64,000 bases of DNA from Margaritifera margaritifera (lineage: Eukaryota; Mollusca; Bivalvia; Unionida; Margaritiferidae), in assembly GCA_029931535.1 (NCBI GenBank), contig JAQPZY010001688.1, positions 248,001 to 312,000 on the forward strand, written 5' to 3'. Below are positions 46,013-59,074 of this stretch, piece by piece. Below the pieces are notes generated by a model that saw nothing but the letters and a program-made list of their open reading frames with translations, was not told the DNA's origin and did no database searches. Position numbers and translations under genes: made by a program. The first letter of the stretch is position 1; each line of letters opens with the position of its first letter.

Positions 46013-47460
46013 TGTTATAATGAGGGGCCTTAGCACGAGGAAGTGCGGTATTATTGGTTTATTGTTTATAATTTTCCAGTTTGGTAGACCATTTACAGAA
46101 TGAAACTGATGTTTGTGATTCATCATACTGCGTAGCAGGAGTTTTTAGCAGTGCAGAAATTTTAGCAGTTTAGTGGTCCTGGCATTAGACTGAAAATAAA
46201 TCCCAGCAGAACTTACCACTTTCTTGATCTGCAAAATTATAAGTGGCCAAAATTAATAAATTTGAACAAAATCACCAAATTTTACCTCCACAATATGGTA
46301 TTCGGTTGTCCTTTGAACTTTGTTCTTTCTTTTGCTCAGAATAATTGGTGAAAACATTCCCTTGCAAAAAATCTTAAATTTAGAGTTAAATCAAACTTTG
46401 TTCCCTTGTTTGTTTTATGTTGCTTTAATTCAGGGGAGGCAATCCATATCTAAGGTAGTAAGCTTGCCTAATGGGTTCTACCACAGCAGTGCTCAAAGGA
46501 CTTGACACAACATCACCCTAGCTATTGTCAGCCAGTTAGGTAATGTGTGAAATGATGGTTGTTGATCTCTGACTACCATACCTTTTAATTGCCTCTGACA
46601 GTCAACAGTAAAAACTGTCTCAAGGATAGTTTTACATGAGAACTAAGCAGGACTGTTTACTGTTTATACCGGCTAGAGGTTATGGTCATATATTGTGGTG
46701 GTAAAGATAGGTCTCACTCTTTCTCTCTCTCTGTTTTTTTTTTCTGTTGCTAAGATGACTGAAAATTGTATTTTTCGATACATGACCGTATCGGAGGGTT
46801 GGGAGTTAAAAATCATGTTTTTCACATGACAGGTCATGTTCTGGCAGGCATGTGATAATTTTGGTATCTTTTCATATAATAACTTTATTTGTTAAACTTT
46901 TAGCATCCATTTAATAATCACAATCTGTGGATTCAGAAGAGTCAAGAATTGTATTGTGCTATCTAGTCTTATATATAAAAGGAATATGTGACATTAAATT
47001 GACTCATGTGCTTAGATCGATGTATATAATATTCAGCTAAAACTAGCTGAATTAATAAGAAAGTTTCTGTATATATGTGCACCAGTAAGAAGCAAAATAT
47101 CTGTTACAATCCATACATAAAAAGTATTCCACAAAATTAACTTACGGTTGTTACCAACACAATTAATAAAACAAACACCATTATATTGAAAATGAATCCA
47201 TAGATTCAAGGGCAAGCATTTCCTACATTTGTCTCTTTTGTCATTCACTTGTTGAGTATATGTATGCGCTGTGGTTCCTTTTATTCTTTGTCTATATGTA
47301 TCATCAATAAATCCTTTAATTCTATCCAAGTGTATTTGTTTTGTCCTCCAGTTGTTTCCTCAACTTTTTCTATAGCAACATTGTTCTGTCAATTTTTGAC
47401 ATCATAATTATGATGAAACCACAGTGTACACATCATTGCAGGAAGTGGGTCAGTAACACA
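46013..47460. other. No gene seen
   Basis: Non-coding; short open frames on both strands without motifs. Confidence 0.4.
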
Positions 47461-47686
47461 ATGTGAGAGATTGACAGTGTCAGAGAAGCTTACAGCATCA
47501 GCAGCCCACATTTCGCACCTAAAGGATAGCATTATGACATTTCGCGACATAAACGAAAGGGGATGGGTGGAGTTTGAAAATTTCACTGAGTGGGCTACAC
47601 CCACTTGTAAGGTTAAATTGGATAATGGTTGTGCCCCGTTCTCTGTATATAACTTTTTAATGACATCGGTGGGTAATAAAAAATAG
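47461..47686 (+). other. Unrecognised 71-codon open frame, possible exon
   Basis: The frame is less AT-rich than its surroundings and reads EKLTASAAHISHLKDSIMTF, then EFENFTEWATP and a C-terminal FLMTSVGNKK with TAG. Its amino acid mix looks protein-like, with Trp and charged residues, and possible acceptors precede it. I recognise no family, and the opposite strand is also open (47389-47604). It could equally be a chance frame. Confidence 0.2.
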
Positions 47687-49320
47687 CTATGTCTGCATAA
47701 TTTGAAGGGTTTCTATCAAGGTTTTTAAATTTCATGGATTTGTTCATATCTAACAAATACAAACCCCTCCTGTGTCTCCTTGCACCTGAATCTGCTGTAA
47801 ATGTGAAAATAGTGGCTTTACTTCATGCGATCAATTGACTTGCCAAACATTACAAGCTGCCTGGTCACATGACACAATTATATCAGAGAAGGGACTCTCG
47901 ACAACATTTTAATTTAGTACATAATTCTGTGTTACATTTTTGTAAAAAAATGTGAAATATGGAATTTATGACAATAATTTGATCATGTAACAATCTAAAT
48001 AAACAGGCACCAATTTCATTTGAGATACTGAGGTGTACATTACTGTTTGCATTATGTAAAATTGATATGGTAACTTAAGTATAGTATACCTCTCTGAGTG
48101 TGGTAATTCTTACTCTTTATCTTTCAGACATTTTAATCATATATATTTTAAAGTTTGTGACATGATTAACACAAAAATTTCCAATTTGCTTAGAATGTTC
48201 TCTATTGATTTATATTGAAATAATAAAGCTAATAATAACAAAACAACACAATAATAGTAATAATAATAATAATATTAATAATATAGTTACTGTAATAATG
48301 ATATCATGATGGCTTTTATCACATTATTATTATTAATAATTCCATTAGTACATGGGGAGAAAGGGTTTCTAATCACAATAAGCGAGTCCTTTCCATAAAA
48401 TACCCCAAAGAATCAACAACCATCATTGTCAAATCAATATAACAAAAGCTGTTTGTGGAAATCTATAACATGGATAATTTGAAAGAAAGAAATATTAACG
48501 AGTGTTATTTTAAAGATGAAAAATGCTAAGTATACAGAGAGATGCATAAATATATATGGATATTTTGCAAAGCATAATTAGGACCACTGATTTCAACATA
48601 CAGTAATTAACATGAAAAACGTTAACAAAGGTGTGGAAGCTCTTGAGTGATTTAACTGCCAAGAAGTCATTGTCTGATGCAGTATTTGCATGTAAAATTA
48701 TGTTGGTAAATATGGCAGCATTCAAGGTTGGTACTGGATATTATACCTAGAGAGAAAGTTATTTTATTAGAAAAGTTTGGTTTTAATCTTCGGCAGCTAC
48801 ATTATACATTGTTACATACTGTACCACAGGACGTCATGCAAAGCAGACTCCCTTCACTGATGTCACTTGCTCTCGGTTTCCAATTGGTTACTGAAAATAT
48901 GCATACAGAGACTCGGCAGGCCGTTTAAAAATATACGAAATGCTACAGCTAGGATAAAAATGTAAGAACATCACAAAAAAAAACTATAATGAAAAAGATG
49001 ATTTTTTGCTGAGTCATATTTTATAAACTAAAAGAGTGTTATATTTCAGGAAGCTTTTAAGCTCATTAGTTTTCAGTTTTCAATTAAAACTGGAAATAGA
49101 AACAAGTCAAGATGATTTTAGAAGTTGCACAGAGATTTCAATTACGGCAAACAATGATTGAAAAGGCCAGAATGAGAATATTTATTATGTATCTGAAGTC
49201 CAGTAGGATAATTAGAGAAAATTAATTCCTTCAGTAACAGTAAACACCGTGCAGGCTCAGGGATGTAGAATAGTCCCGATGCCCCCACCATCATGTCATA
49301 AGAGGTGACTGATGCAGGCA
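47687..49320. other. No gene seen
   Basis: AT-rich, including an (AAT)-rich patch at 48245-48275. The frame at 48728-48928 (+) has no motif. Confidence 0.4.
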
Positions 49321-49497
49321 GGTGTCGCTGTAGCTCAGTGGTTAGAGTGCTGGACTTGTGACCAAAAGGGCATGGGTTTGAATTCTACCATGCGATCAGC
49401 CTGGGTCAGCTACTATGGTATCTCCTTTAACACGCCACTTTGCTCCAGTTGGGACTAAATAATCTACCTGTGTTGCTGTGCCATAAAACACCAAACC
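49321..49497 (+). mobile_element. tRNA-derived SINE with well-kept tRNA head
   Basis: A-box TAGCTCAGTGGTTAGAG and B-box GGGTTTGAATTCTACC are close to true tRNA promoters. The 3' body has 'gccactttgctcc' and 'gtgccataaaacaccaaacc'. The acceptor arm does not pair, so this is a SINE and not a tRNA gene. Confidence 0.7.
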
Positions 49498-50335
49498 AGA
49501 TAGAAAACAAATTCAGTAACAGTTACGTTCGTTTTGGTTAGGTATTGAAAAGACTAAAATAGTAGGTGATAGAAAAGGTAAGATTTGAAACTAGAAATTA
49601 GTTTTGAACTTTAATTTGTTTTACATTGATTGCATAACAAGTACTGTTAACTTACCCCCTGTAAACTGTGAGCACTTGATGACTCAGATATTTGTGCAGA
49701 CTGGTTTTAGAGATGGAGGAAAAAGGTAAAGCCAGAACTTACATGACTAATTTTCTTGAAGTTGCAGACTTTTAAACTAAAAAGTTCAAAGTAGACTGTG
49801 CTGAGCTTTAAAAGTAGAGAGTGTTAATGGACTGATATTGGGAATATAGTGGGCTACCTGTCACCTTAACACATTTGCATATGCTGGAAATGGGAATCGA
49901 AAACAGGACCACAGCGGTGTGAAGCATGTGTGTTACTACTACCCTGTCCAGACACCTGTTGTATGATGTAGTTAAATTTGACTTTCAGTAGCTAGTGGAA
50001 ACTCTACTGGAAGGGTGCATCAACATTACATGTTACTTATAAGTTCTCAATTAAAATTTTATAAAAAAATCCAGACTTTTCTAGTAATAGACAATCTGTG
50101 AGAAAGTCACAGAAATCTTAAAATCTGCTGCATATATGTAGTACATTTGTATTTAAATTAGGAGGTGGGCTTATGAAAAAATTTTTGTTTGTAAAATGGG
50201 GGTAGGGTTTATCATAAGATAAATACCGTAAGTAAGTTCCAGTTTTCGTTAACAAAAAATCCCATTGACATTGATAATAATTGAAGATTTTGAGTAGTTA
50301 GAGCAGTCTTAAAATCAGCTGCTTGTATAAGTGAA
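49498..50335. other. No gene seen
   Basis: Nothing recognised. Confidence 0.4.
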
Positions 50336-50655
50336 CAGCAGATCAATTTGTGTCATATTGGGAAAACAGCAGATCAATTAGTGTCATATTGAGAAAACAG
50401 CAGATTAATTAGTGTCATATTGGGAAAACAGCAGATCAGTTAGTGTCATATTGGGAAAAATGCAGATCAATTAGTGTCATATTGGGAAAACAGCAGATCA
50501 ATTAGTGTCATATTGGGAAAACAGCAGATCAATTAGTGTCATATTGGGAAAACTGCAGATCAATTAGTGTCATATTGGGAAAACTGCAGATCAATTAGTG
50601 TCATATTGGGAAAACTGCAGATCAGTTAGTGTCATATTGGGAAAAATGCAGATAT
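50336..50655. repeat. 31-bp tandem array, about 10 copies
   Basis: Unit: CAGCAGATCAATTAGTGTCA TATTGGGAAAA, with CAG/CTG and ATCAA/ATCAG variants. There are no spacers. Confidence 0.95.
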
Positions 50656-50885
50656 GTTATTCTTCTGTAGAGTTTTGGAAGAAATGATGCTGAGGCTTGA
50701 CGGGGAGTATTTTTAAGTACAAAATGTGTTGTAATGAAGGTATGTCATATTTTAACTGCAGTAATTTAGTGTTCAGAATTCATGCTGCCTTCTTTTAATT
50801 GGTTACTTGGTATCAAAGAAGTACTTTTTCCAGAAGAAAATATTTTTGATGTTCTAAAATGTGAACAAAAGCATAAGAACTACGT
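50656..50885. other. No gene seen
   Basis: Nothing recognised. Confidence 0.4.
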
Positions 50886-51017
50886 CTGTATGTATGTATG
50901 TATGTATGTATGTATGTATGTATGTATGTATGTATGTATGCATGTGTGTATGTATGTATGTACTTTCTATACATAAAGTATTATTAATATTATTATTATT
51001 ATTATTATTATTATTAT
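50886..51017. repeat. (TATG)n microsatellite and (ATT)n run
   Basis: (TATG)n at about 50886-50962, then 'ctatacataaagtattattaat' and (ATT)n to 51017. The AAAG-(ATT)n end resembles the LINE tails at 42042 and 60275. Confidence 0.85.
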
Positions 51018-51499
51018 CTAAAGATCAATGATTGGTTCATCAGCACCAACCAACTAGTGATTATCATAACCCAGTTAGAGATATTGGCCGTTTTTATTTC
51101 TTTCTTCTATTTTTAGGGCTAATCATTTTTAGCTCACCTGAAACTGTAGGAGGTTAATAGGCTGATAATGAGAATACAACCTTCCACCTTAGTACCTTTG
51201 TATATGCTGGCAATTGGGTTGTACTAAACAGCAGAAGGCAACTTTAGCATGAAGCTCATGTTAGAGTAATTAGGGAACCTGAATGTTTGATAACCAGACA
51301 CTGATGTATTCCACCTATATAGTAAGGGGAGCTTTCAGGCAGGCCAGATTATAAACTCTTAGTATTGCACTGCTAAATAATTTGCTGCAAGTTTTGAATA
51401 GGTGGCACTGACCAGCTTGTAATATACTATATTATTTTTATTATTTGATGCCTTTTTAATTACTAGTTAATATTTTTTTAATGCCCATCTTAAGACAGG
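51018..51499. other. No gene seen
   Basis: Nothing recognised apart from an isolated 'ttttagctcacctg' head-like phrase near 51126. Confidence 0.35.
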
Positions 51500-52400
51500 C
51501 ATATGGCATCGTCCATCTGTTTGTCCATTAACATTTGCTTGTCTGGCTAATAACTTTGGAGAGATTTTCATGAAACTTTGTCCACTTATATATAAGGATA
51601 AGACAGTGTGTTGCATAACATAGTCTCACTCTGCCTCAAGGTCAAGGTCGTGGCAAGCAAAAATGAAATTATGTGGCTTGTATCATGGTCAGGGGTACAA
51701 CTTTTGAACTGCTGAAGATATTCTAATGAAACATTGCTCAATTATATATAATGACTAGTTGTTATGTTCCATAGCCAGCCCCCCTACTTCAAGGTCAAGG
51801 TCACAGCAAAGATAAATTTTTATTCAGTGATTTGTGTGCTTGTCCTGAGTAATTTTGAACCACTGTAGATATTTTTATGAAATGTTAGCCAGTTATATAT
51901 CATATATAAATAGTGTGTTGCATTCCATAGCCACACCCCTTGTCTCGAGGTCATTGTCATGGCAAGGGAAATTAACTGACTTGTATCTCTGGCAGGTGTA
52001 TAACTTTTGAACCGCTGAAGATATTTGAATGAAACTTTTGCCAAGCACACATCATGAGTATACTGTGTGTCACATACCATAGTCATATCCTCTTGCTTTT
52101 GAACCAATACAGATATTTTAATTAAACATTTGCCTGTTTTATATCTTGACTTGACAGTGTCTCATGTTTTCAGTCATACTCCCTGCTTCAAGGTCAAGGT
52201 ATAGCAAGGGATAATGTAAGTCAGTGGCCTGTTTCCGTATTCATGCTGATACATTTTAATCCCAATAAATGTTTTGATGAAAATGTATCCAGGTCCACAC
52301 CTTTATTATGCATTTGACAAGTATCAGGCTCTAAGGTCAAGGTCATTAGTAGGAAAAAGGTCATGAGATGGGTGTATTATGTGCCATTTTGAGTGCTCTT
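51500..52400 (+). repeat. Tandem-unit dispersed repeat, family D
   Basis: A head with 'ccatctgtttgtccattaac' is followed by four or five diverged units. Each contains 'cttttgaaccgctgaagatatt', 'atgaaact', 'tgtgttgcata', 'catagtca' and CTTCAAGGTCAAGGTCACAG. No coding potential. Confidence 0.65.
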
Positions 52401-52414
52401 CTTTTGTTTTTATA

Positions 52415-53250
52415 TTGCCATCCACAAGGCAATATATTATGTTATGATGTTGTCAATCCATCTGTCAGTTACTAATTTTGTTTCTGCACAAATGCTTGAG
52501 TTGTCCACCATCTACAGTTACCAAGCTTAGTGGATGGTTTGTACTTGGGGTAAGGAAGAACCCAATTGAGTTTTGGGTCAGAAGGTCATGGTCAAGGTCA
52601 CTGATTGAAAGAAGAAAAATGGCTTCAGCACAATAGTTCTAGTTCTTCACCATCTGCAGTTACCAAGTTTTGTGGATGTCTTGCACTTCGGGTAAGGATG
52701 GATTCTTTTAATTGTGGAGTCAAAAGGTCAAAAGTCAGTGTCCTTATGACTAAAAGAAGACAAATGGCTTCCACATAGTAACATTAGTTCTACATCACAT
52801 ACCTGGACCAAACTTCGATTGTTGGAATGAAAGATCAAGGACACTTAGACTGACGGAAGAAAAATGGTTTCTGCACAAAAATTTCAGCTCTTGACCATGT
52901 ACCTTCACCAAAGTTTGTGGGTGACTTGTATGTTTGGCAAGAAAGAAGCTTATTGATTTTAGGGTCAAAGGGAAAAGGTCTCAGTCACTTTGACTGAAAG
53001 AAGAAAGATGTTTTTTTGCATTGTAATTTCAGTATCTTACCTAAGTTCATGAAGGACTTGCAGTTAAGGTACGAAAGAGGCCTATTGATTTTGGGGACAC
53101 AAGGTCAAAGGTCAGTGCCACTGGCTGAAAGAAACTTAAGGTAATAAAGAAACGTAGAGATTCTGAGGTCTAAAGGTCAGAGGTCACATTCATGGTAAGT
53201 CTAATAAGAAAATAATGGTTTCTGCACATTAAGTTTAGTTGATGACCACA
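52415..53250 (+). repeat. Tandem-unit dispersed repeat, family B
   Basis: Head 'attgccatccacaaggcaatatatta', then 'tgttgtcaatccatctgtca', then about five diverged units with 'ggtttctgcaca', 'ttaccaa', 'ggtaaggaagaaccc' and 'aaggtcaaggtcac'. Same family as 15050-15640 and 63065-63390. Confidence 0.7.
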
Positions 53251-53261
53251 TACCTTGATCA

Positions 53262-53308
53262 AAGGTCAAGGTCATTGGGACCAAAGAGGTCTCAATGACC
53301 TTGATCTT
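53262..53308. repeat. 21-bp imperfect hairpin around an AAGGTCAAGGTCA motif
   Basis: Arms 53262-53282 and 53288-53308 pair at 19 of 21 positions around a 5-nt AAAGA loop; both mismatches would be G-U in RNA. Confidence 0.85.
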
Positions 53309-53771
53309 TATTATTACAAGTATAGACCCCAATTTACTAAAATATTTCTCAACCATACTGTATTTGTCCCTTTTATAGAAGACTTTGGAGCATGGGGCAG
53401 GCGTATAATGTCATTGATAATACTCTTGTTTTTTAGTGTTCAAAATAATTACTGATATAAGATAAAATTAATGATATAGTTCATTTAAGATTCTTGTTAA
53501 GAAAATTTTCTATTTTTAGATAAGAATGCATACTTCTGTGTATGAAAGTAGAAATCTGTACAATACATTTTAGTGTATTTATATATTGACAGTGCACATA
53601 AAATTTAAGAACATGCAAATATAAAGATACTAGAGTAGAAGTATATTGGGTACTGTAAAATCTGGATAATAAATAAGCATCTACGGCAAATAAGTGTACA
53701 TGGATGGTATTTTATTAGCAGAAATAAGTGAATAAATGTGTGCTAAAGAAAAAGGAAAGTCTGTGACATGA
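53309..53771. other. No gene seen
   Basis: Nothing recognised. Confidence 0.4.
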
Positions 53772-54003
53772 AATTCACTCTTTTAACGTGTAAATAGTAC
53801 ACTGTATATTGAGAGATGACCTTTTAACATGTAAATAGTACATTGTATATCAAAAGACAACTTTTTAAAATGTAAATAGTACATTGTATAATGGAAGGCG
53901 ACCTTTTAGCATGTAATAGTACATTGTATATTTAGAGGTGACCTTTTTACATGTAAATAGTACATTGTATAAATTGTACATTGTATATCGAGAGGTGACC
54001 TTT
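53772..54003. repeat. ~41-bp degenerate tandem array, 5-6 copies
   Basis: Units contain GACCTTTTAACATGTAAATA and GTACATTGTATATTGAGAGG, with small indels. Confidence 0.85.
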
Positions 54004-54519
54004 AGAATCTTGATGCAGCAGTTAGAAAATGACATCAGCACTTTATAATTACAAGTGTATACCCCATTTTACTCTGAAAACAGTTGGTGCATGCAATTTA
54101 ATTTGCAGCATTATCCCTTTTAGATTTTGAGACTGCTGGATCCTACATTACGTTGCCGTCTTTAGATGTGACTTGTGTTGCTCGCAACCAATAAGTGACT
54201 GTCTAAAACATGACCTATACAGTCAACCTTAGCTAATGGCATAGATCCAGAAAAAATGCAGAGTGATATGGAAACAAAGACAAAAAATTTAGAGGCAGTG
54301 AAATTACTATTGGTTGAATTATGGTTAAGGGTTTATTAATATATGAACAATCATCAGAAGAAAAGCCCTTTATCAGTGAAGTTGAGGCCAGACAATATCT
54401 AGACGGATGGTTTAAGCCTAAAAGAATAATATGTGTGTTTCCAGTTTCATGTCCAAAAAAATGGGCAGTTCGGAATAAGATTGTGTGTTTTAATCATTTT
54501 TGGCTCATGTGGCCGAGAT
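54004..54519. other. No gene seen
   Basis: An 86-codon frame (54321-54581, +) begins well (MVKGLLIYEQSSEEKPFISE) but runs into a dispersed repeat and matches no family I know. Confidence 0.35.
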
Positions 54520-54930
54520 ATATGATCAAGATGTTGAACGAGTTCGATAATGTGTGTGATTCATGCATATTAATGAGGTGATCTTGAATGTGATTGCCTG
54601 AGCTTGTTGCCACTCTAAAAACTTTTTCAATTGTACAAGTGTGAGCAATATTCATGAATATTAATGAGGTTATTTTACAATCTGATTGGGTGAGCTTGGC
54701 AGCACTTTAGTGACTCAGTTTCTGATACTTTTATTTTTATCAAACTCGGTAAATAGGCTTATATCATCAAGATATATAATGTGTTATATTATGAGCGAGA
54801 TCTATGCAAATTAATGAGGTGATCTTGCATATGATTGGCTGAGCTTCTTACCACTCGAGAGACTACTTCTGACCTGATTTGGATCAAACTTGGTAAATAG
54901 GCTAATAAACAGATATTGGATGATTTTATT
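54520..54930 (+). repeat. Tandem-unit dispersed repeat, family C
   Basis: About three units with 'atattaatgaggtgatctt', 'ctgattggctgagctt' and 'cttatatcatcaagata'. The same family fills 61700-62460. Confidence 0.7.
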
Positions 54931-55724
54931 TTGAGGAATAGATTAGTAAATTGTATTCCTTTGAGATAAAGACCTAGCCATTTGTACTCGGCAACAAGAT
55001 GTTATATGATAGATATGCACTCTGTATATAATTACTTAAATAATTTGTGTCTGTATTATGTAACTTGCTGTAAAATTGAAGATGATCGATGAATTGTGAG
55101 CAATGCACGAAGGTATCCATTATTGAATCATGCTTTCTAGTCCGTGTCTAGCATGAGCTTAAAAATATATGCAGAAATACAATGCCATGTGGTAATCATT
55201 TTAATGAGCGTGATGTCTAATACTGTTACCTATGAGTGAAATGAAACCTGGATTGGTCACAACATTCAGAAAATTCTGAATTAATGTTTTCATATGGTTA
55301 TAAAATTTCTAGGGTCGGCAGGTGAAAATTTGGGTTGGTAAGGAAACCAGACATAAAGTTATTTTCTTTTAGGCCTCTGAGAACTTCAGATTATGGAGTT
55401 ACAGTGGCTGGCCTGTGGTTGCAGTAGATGATAACTGTTGACAGTTCTGTCAGACAGATCTGTATATACTATTGAGAATACACTAATGTTTAGTGATCAT
55501 TGCTCTTTCATTTGCGGTAACTAAAACTTTAACTTTTGTTCAGCTTCAGTCATAATTGCCCACTCAAGTGAGATAGATCTGCTCTCTCTGTCTATGGCAA
55601 CCAAATTATTAAGCCACGAACTGAGATGTAATCACCTTTTTCATCTGTCCATCTGTCTGTGCATAACCATCTGCAACCGTTGAAACAAAATGGATGCCAT
55701 TCATGTCAACTCTATTTTGGGTAG
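54931..55724. other. No gene seen
   Basis: Nothing recognised. Confidence 0.4.
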
Positions 55725-55835
55725 AGTAATGGCACTATGGTAGCTGACCCAGGCTGATCCGATGGTAGGATTCAAACCTGCACCCTTTTTTTTGTGAGTC
55801 CAGCAAGCTAAGCACTGAACCAACATGGCATCTAA
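55725..55835 (-). mobile_element. SINE family 1 fragment, reverse orientation
   Basis: On - a tRNA-like stretch precedes 'ggtttgaatcctaccatcgg', 'atcagcctgggtcagctacca' and a GCCATT end. It is truncated at the 3' side. Confidence 0.55.
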
Positions 55836-55859
55836 ATAAGGTTAAAACAATTCATAGAT

Positions 55860-57240
55860 CTGTGACACACTTGCTTACCCCTTTCACCTTGGGGTCTAAG
55901 TCAGTCGTAGCAAATTTGTGTTAAAGTTTTGGTTAAAGTTTTTAATTTGCTCATATTTCTTAAATCCCTTGAATGGATTTTGTTCAAGATTTAAATTAAT
56001 CATTATGAGCTAAGACAATTCATTCTGCAAATCCAAAAAGGTGGCCCACTTTCCCTCTGTGAAAAACAACAAATTATTTTCCAGAATTAGCAATATACAC
56101 TAAGTAATTTGCCTGAAAACAGATAGTATGCTGCAGACATAAGTTAAACATTAGCAGTACTTCAGCATGATAAACAGCTAAATATACTAAGTCAAAGCAG
56201 ATACACAATCATTTACTAATCAACTTATCAGTAGGTTTAATTCTTTTCCAAGGTCAGATTCTGCTTGCTTCTATGATCTTGAAGCTAAAAGGATTCATTC
56301 TGTGACAAGCTTGCTTGTCCCTTTGACCTTGGGGTCAAGGTCACAGTCATAGAAAATTTGTGTTAGGGTTTTGGTTAAGGTTTTTTAATTTGTTCATAAT
56401 TCCTAAACCTCATGATGGATTTTTTTCATATGGACAATGAAGCAGGTAATTTTACTAGTGAAGTGAAAAGGAGTGCAAATGGAATGCAGAATGAATGAAA
56501 TAAAATAATGTATTCTTTACAAGACAACAGCACAAATACAAAATATAGAATGATGAATGATAAACAGAATTGGCATGAAAAAAGGTTGCATTTTATGAAT
56601 TAATTTGAAATTGATTATTTTTTAGGCTGAAGCTAAATATCTCGGTTCAAAAGCCCTTTCATGTGATTAATACTGGATTAAATTCTTTACGCTATCAGAC
56701 AGTTTTTCACCCATATAAAGCTGTAACATTCATGTGAAAGCAGAGATAAAGTGCCATTGTGGTGATTGTATTAGTACAATCTTTATTGGAACAAAACAAA
56801 GAAATTCAGGTTGCTGAGAAATAATAATCTACAACTGTATTTTTACACTTGTTGCAGTTGTGATTATATTTTAATTGTAAATTCATTGCTGTCTTTTGCA
56901 TTTTATGCATCTGCTATTTTGTTATAGCTTATTTTTAATAAGGTATGAAGGCAATAGATGTCGCTCTTTGTCACTTTCAAAAACGGAAAACCCGACTTTG
57001 GTAAAAGTATTTCGATTTCATTCCGTATGAATCTTTATTAAGCTTAGACAATTTATTCTGCAACACACTCACTTGCCCCTTTGACCTTGGAGTCAAGGTC
57101 AGTCATAGAAAATTTGTATTAAGGTTTTATTAATATGTTTTTATTTGCTTATATTTCCTTAATCCATTGATGGATTTTGTTTTTAGTTTGGATAAATCAT
57201 TGTGAAGCTCAGATAATTCTGCGACATGATGTTTGGGTCA
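55860..57240 (+). repeat. Dispersed repeat, family E, three diverged copies
   Basis: Copies near 55855-56040, 56250-56440 and 57040-57240 share 'attctgtgacaagcttgctt', 'ccctttgaccttggggtcaa', 'gtcatagaaaatttgtgtta' and 'aaacctcatgatggattttttt'. Sequence between copies (56441-57039) shows nothing. Confidence 0.6.
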
Positions 57241-57889
57241 AGATCACCAGTTTTACAGTAATGCTTCAATTGTGGGCTCAACATGCAGACACTGGCCTTG
57301 TGGATAGTGTTATAACCCTTGGCAATTAACATCATATCTTCACATTGCTTTTAACTGGCACAACCCAAGATCCGTTCAACATATTATGATGCAGTTTCGA
57401 TTTTCATGTGTCTTTTTATGGGGTTAGTTTCATTTATTTCATTTTGGACAAAGTTTAAGGCTGCAGCATTTACACATGTAAATGGCTTAGTTTAGTCTAC
57501 AGCCAGTAAACGCTTACAGAATCAGTTACCGTGTAAACGAACCATTGTATATATGTTAGCCAGTGTGCATGTCCTGCAGTACAGTATGTCTGGTTTTTCA
57601 TCATGTACATATATGTTGCAGTACGAAACAATATCATGACCCAAAGGATGTTTTACTTAAATTGTCAAATATATTCAGCAAAGATATGTCTTGCAAACTA
57701 AATGCTGTCATAATAAGAGGTAAAAGGTATGGCATGCATATTGTCAAAGGTTATACATACATAAATAGCAGTCAGTTGTAAGCCTAATGTGCAGATTGGG
57801 GCAGAAGTTGAATTTTGAATTGGTTTAATTAAATGGTATCATTTTAGTTGTTGCATACCATGTGTATGGTTAGATATTTTGGTAAATGT
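57241..57889. other. No gene seen
   Basis: Nothing recognised. Confidence 0.35.
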
Positions 57890-58290
57890 TGCAGCCTTAA
57901 TAGAGTTATGCCCCTTGTCACATGGTGACTTGGAACATTGCTTCCAATCAGCATAGCTCAGGAATCATTCCACATGATTGAATTTGGGAAGAACCTTGTC
58001 TCTCAGGCTTAGATTAGCCCTTTATAGGTTTTGTCTCATCTACACCACATCAGGCAGAGTTATGGCCCTTTTCAATCAGCTTCATATCTTTACATGGGAT
58101 GTTGAATGTTATCAGAAACAGGCATCATATTTTAATCAATTTGATGTGAACACAGTGTCATAGACTTATATGTGTTTTTTATGGGATTTGTCTCCTGTGA
58201 TCAATTTCAGACAGTCAGTTAACTTCATTTTTCTACATGGGATGTTGCTTGTATTGATGAGTCTTTGAAGGAGTTGGATTAAAAGTATTC
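57890..58290 (+). repeat. Dispersed repeat, family F
   Basis: Two or three diverged units with 'agagttatggcccttttcaatcag', 'tttacatgggatgttg' and 'catagacttatatgtg'. Related phrases occur at 2780-2990. Confidence 0.45.
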
Positions 58291-59074
58291 TACATCATCA
58301 TTCATTTGCAGGAGTCCTGGTCCCTTGAATGCTCATATCCTATCCTGGGCTTCCCGACACAGGCTCCTATGTGTAAGACCCTTAAGGAGCAAATTGTAGT
58401 GATCATGACCCTTTGCAATGAACCGTCACTAATAGCTCAAGCTAGGGCTTGGTGACCTAAAATTTGAAATGGTCACAAACATTTTCAAGTAGATCACACT
58501 ATGGCTACTAAAGTTTGATAGGTATATGGAGTGCAGCATCATGAAAATCTTGTTATTGCTGTTCCTCCTTAAATAGACAGTCATTTTGACATGAAGCTTT
58601 CACTTAGACACTATAACAATATGTAGCTAGTTCGGAATAAAAATGATGCTCTCTTGCCACCAATATGACCCTGCCATTGTGAATGAGTTTAAAAATCAGA
58701 CCTACTTGTCCTTTGGGGTCATGTCAAAGTTCACTGTTTGCATTTTTGTACTTCATTTAGCTTATGAACACGGTGACTTCTACATTGGCCCATCACTATA
58801 GAGTCCCAAAGCATACAGCTGCCACTCTTAAAATGCGGGTATGGCCAAGGATCTCATTAAATTAGTAAAATTTTGCTTCATTGCAAGGTTCGCTTATAAT
58901 GCGGGTAACTAACTTGTATCATGAACAGCATACAAAGAGGGAACACTTTACATCATTCAGAAATGCAGATGTCTATTTTAAAAGTATCAGTTTTCCAGAG
59001 GTCTAAATGTCTTATTTAACTATCTGACATACTGACATATCCTGTTCAGCAGTTTCTATTGCTGCACCTGTCCC
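58291..59074. other. No gene seen
   Basis: Contains a weak family A-like trace near 58530-58660 ('catgaaaatcttgttattgctgttcctcc'); otherwise nothing. Confidence 0.4.

Noticed and set aside
54321..54581. 86-codon frame as a small gene
   Set aside because: Runs into a family C-type dispersed repeat and matches no known family.
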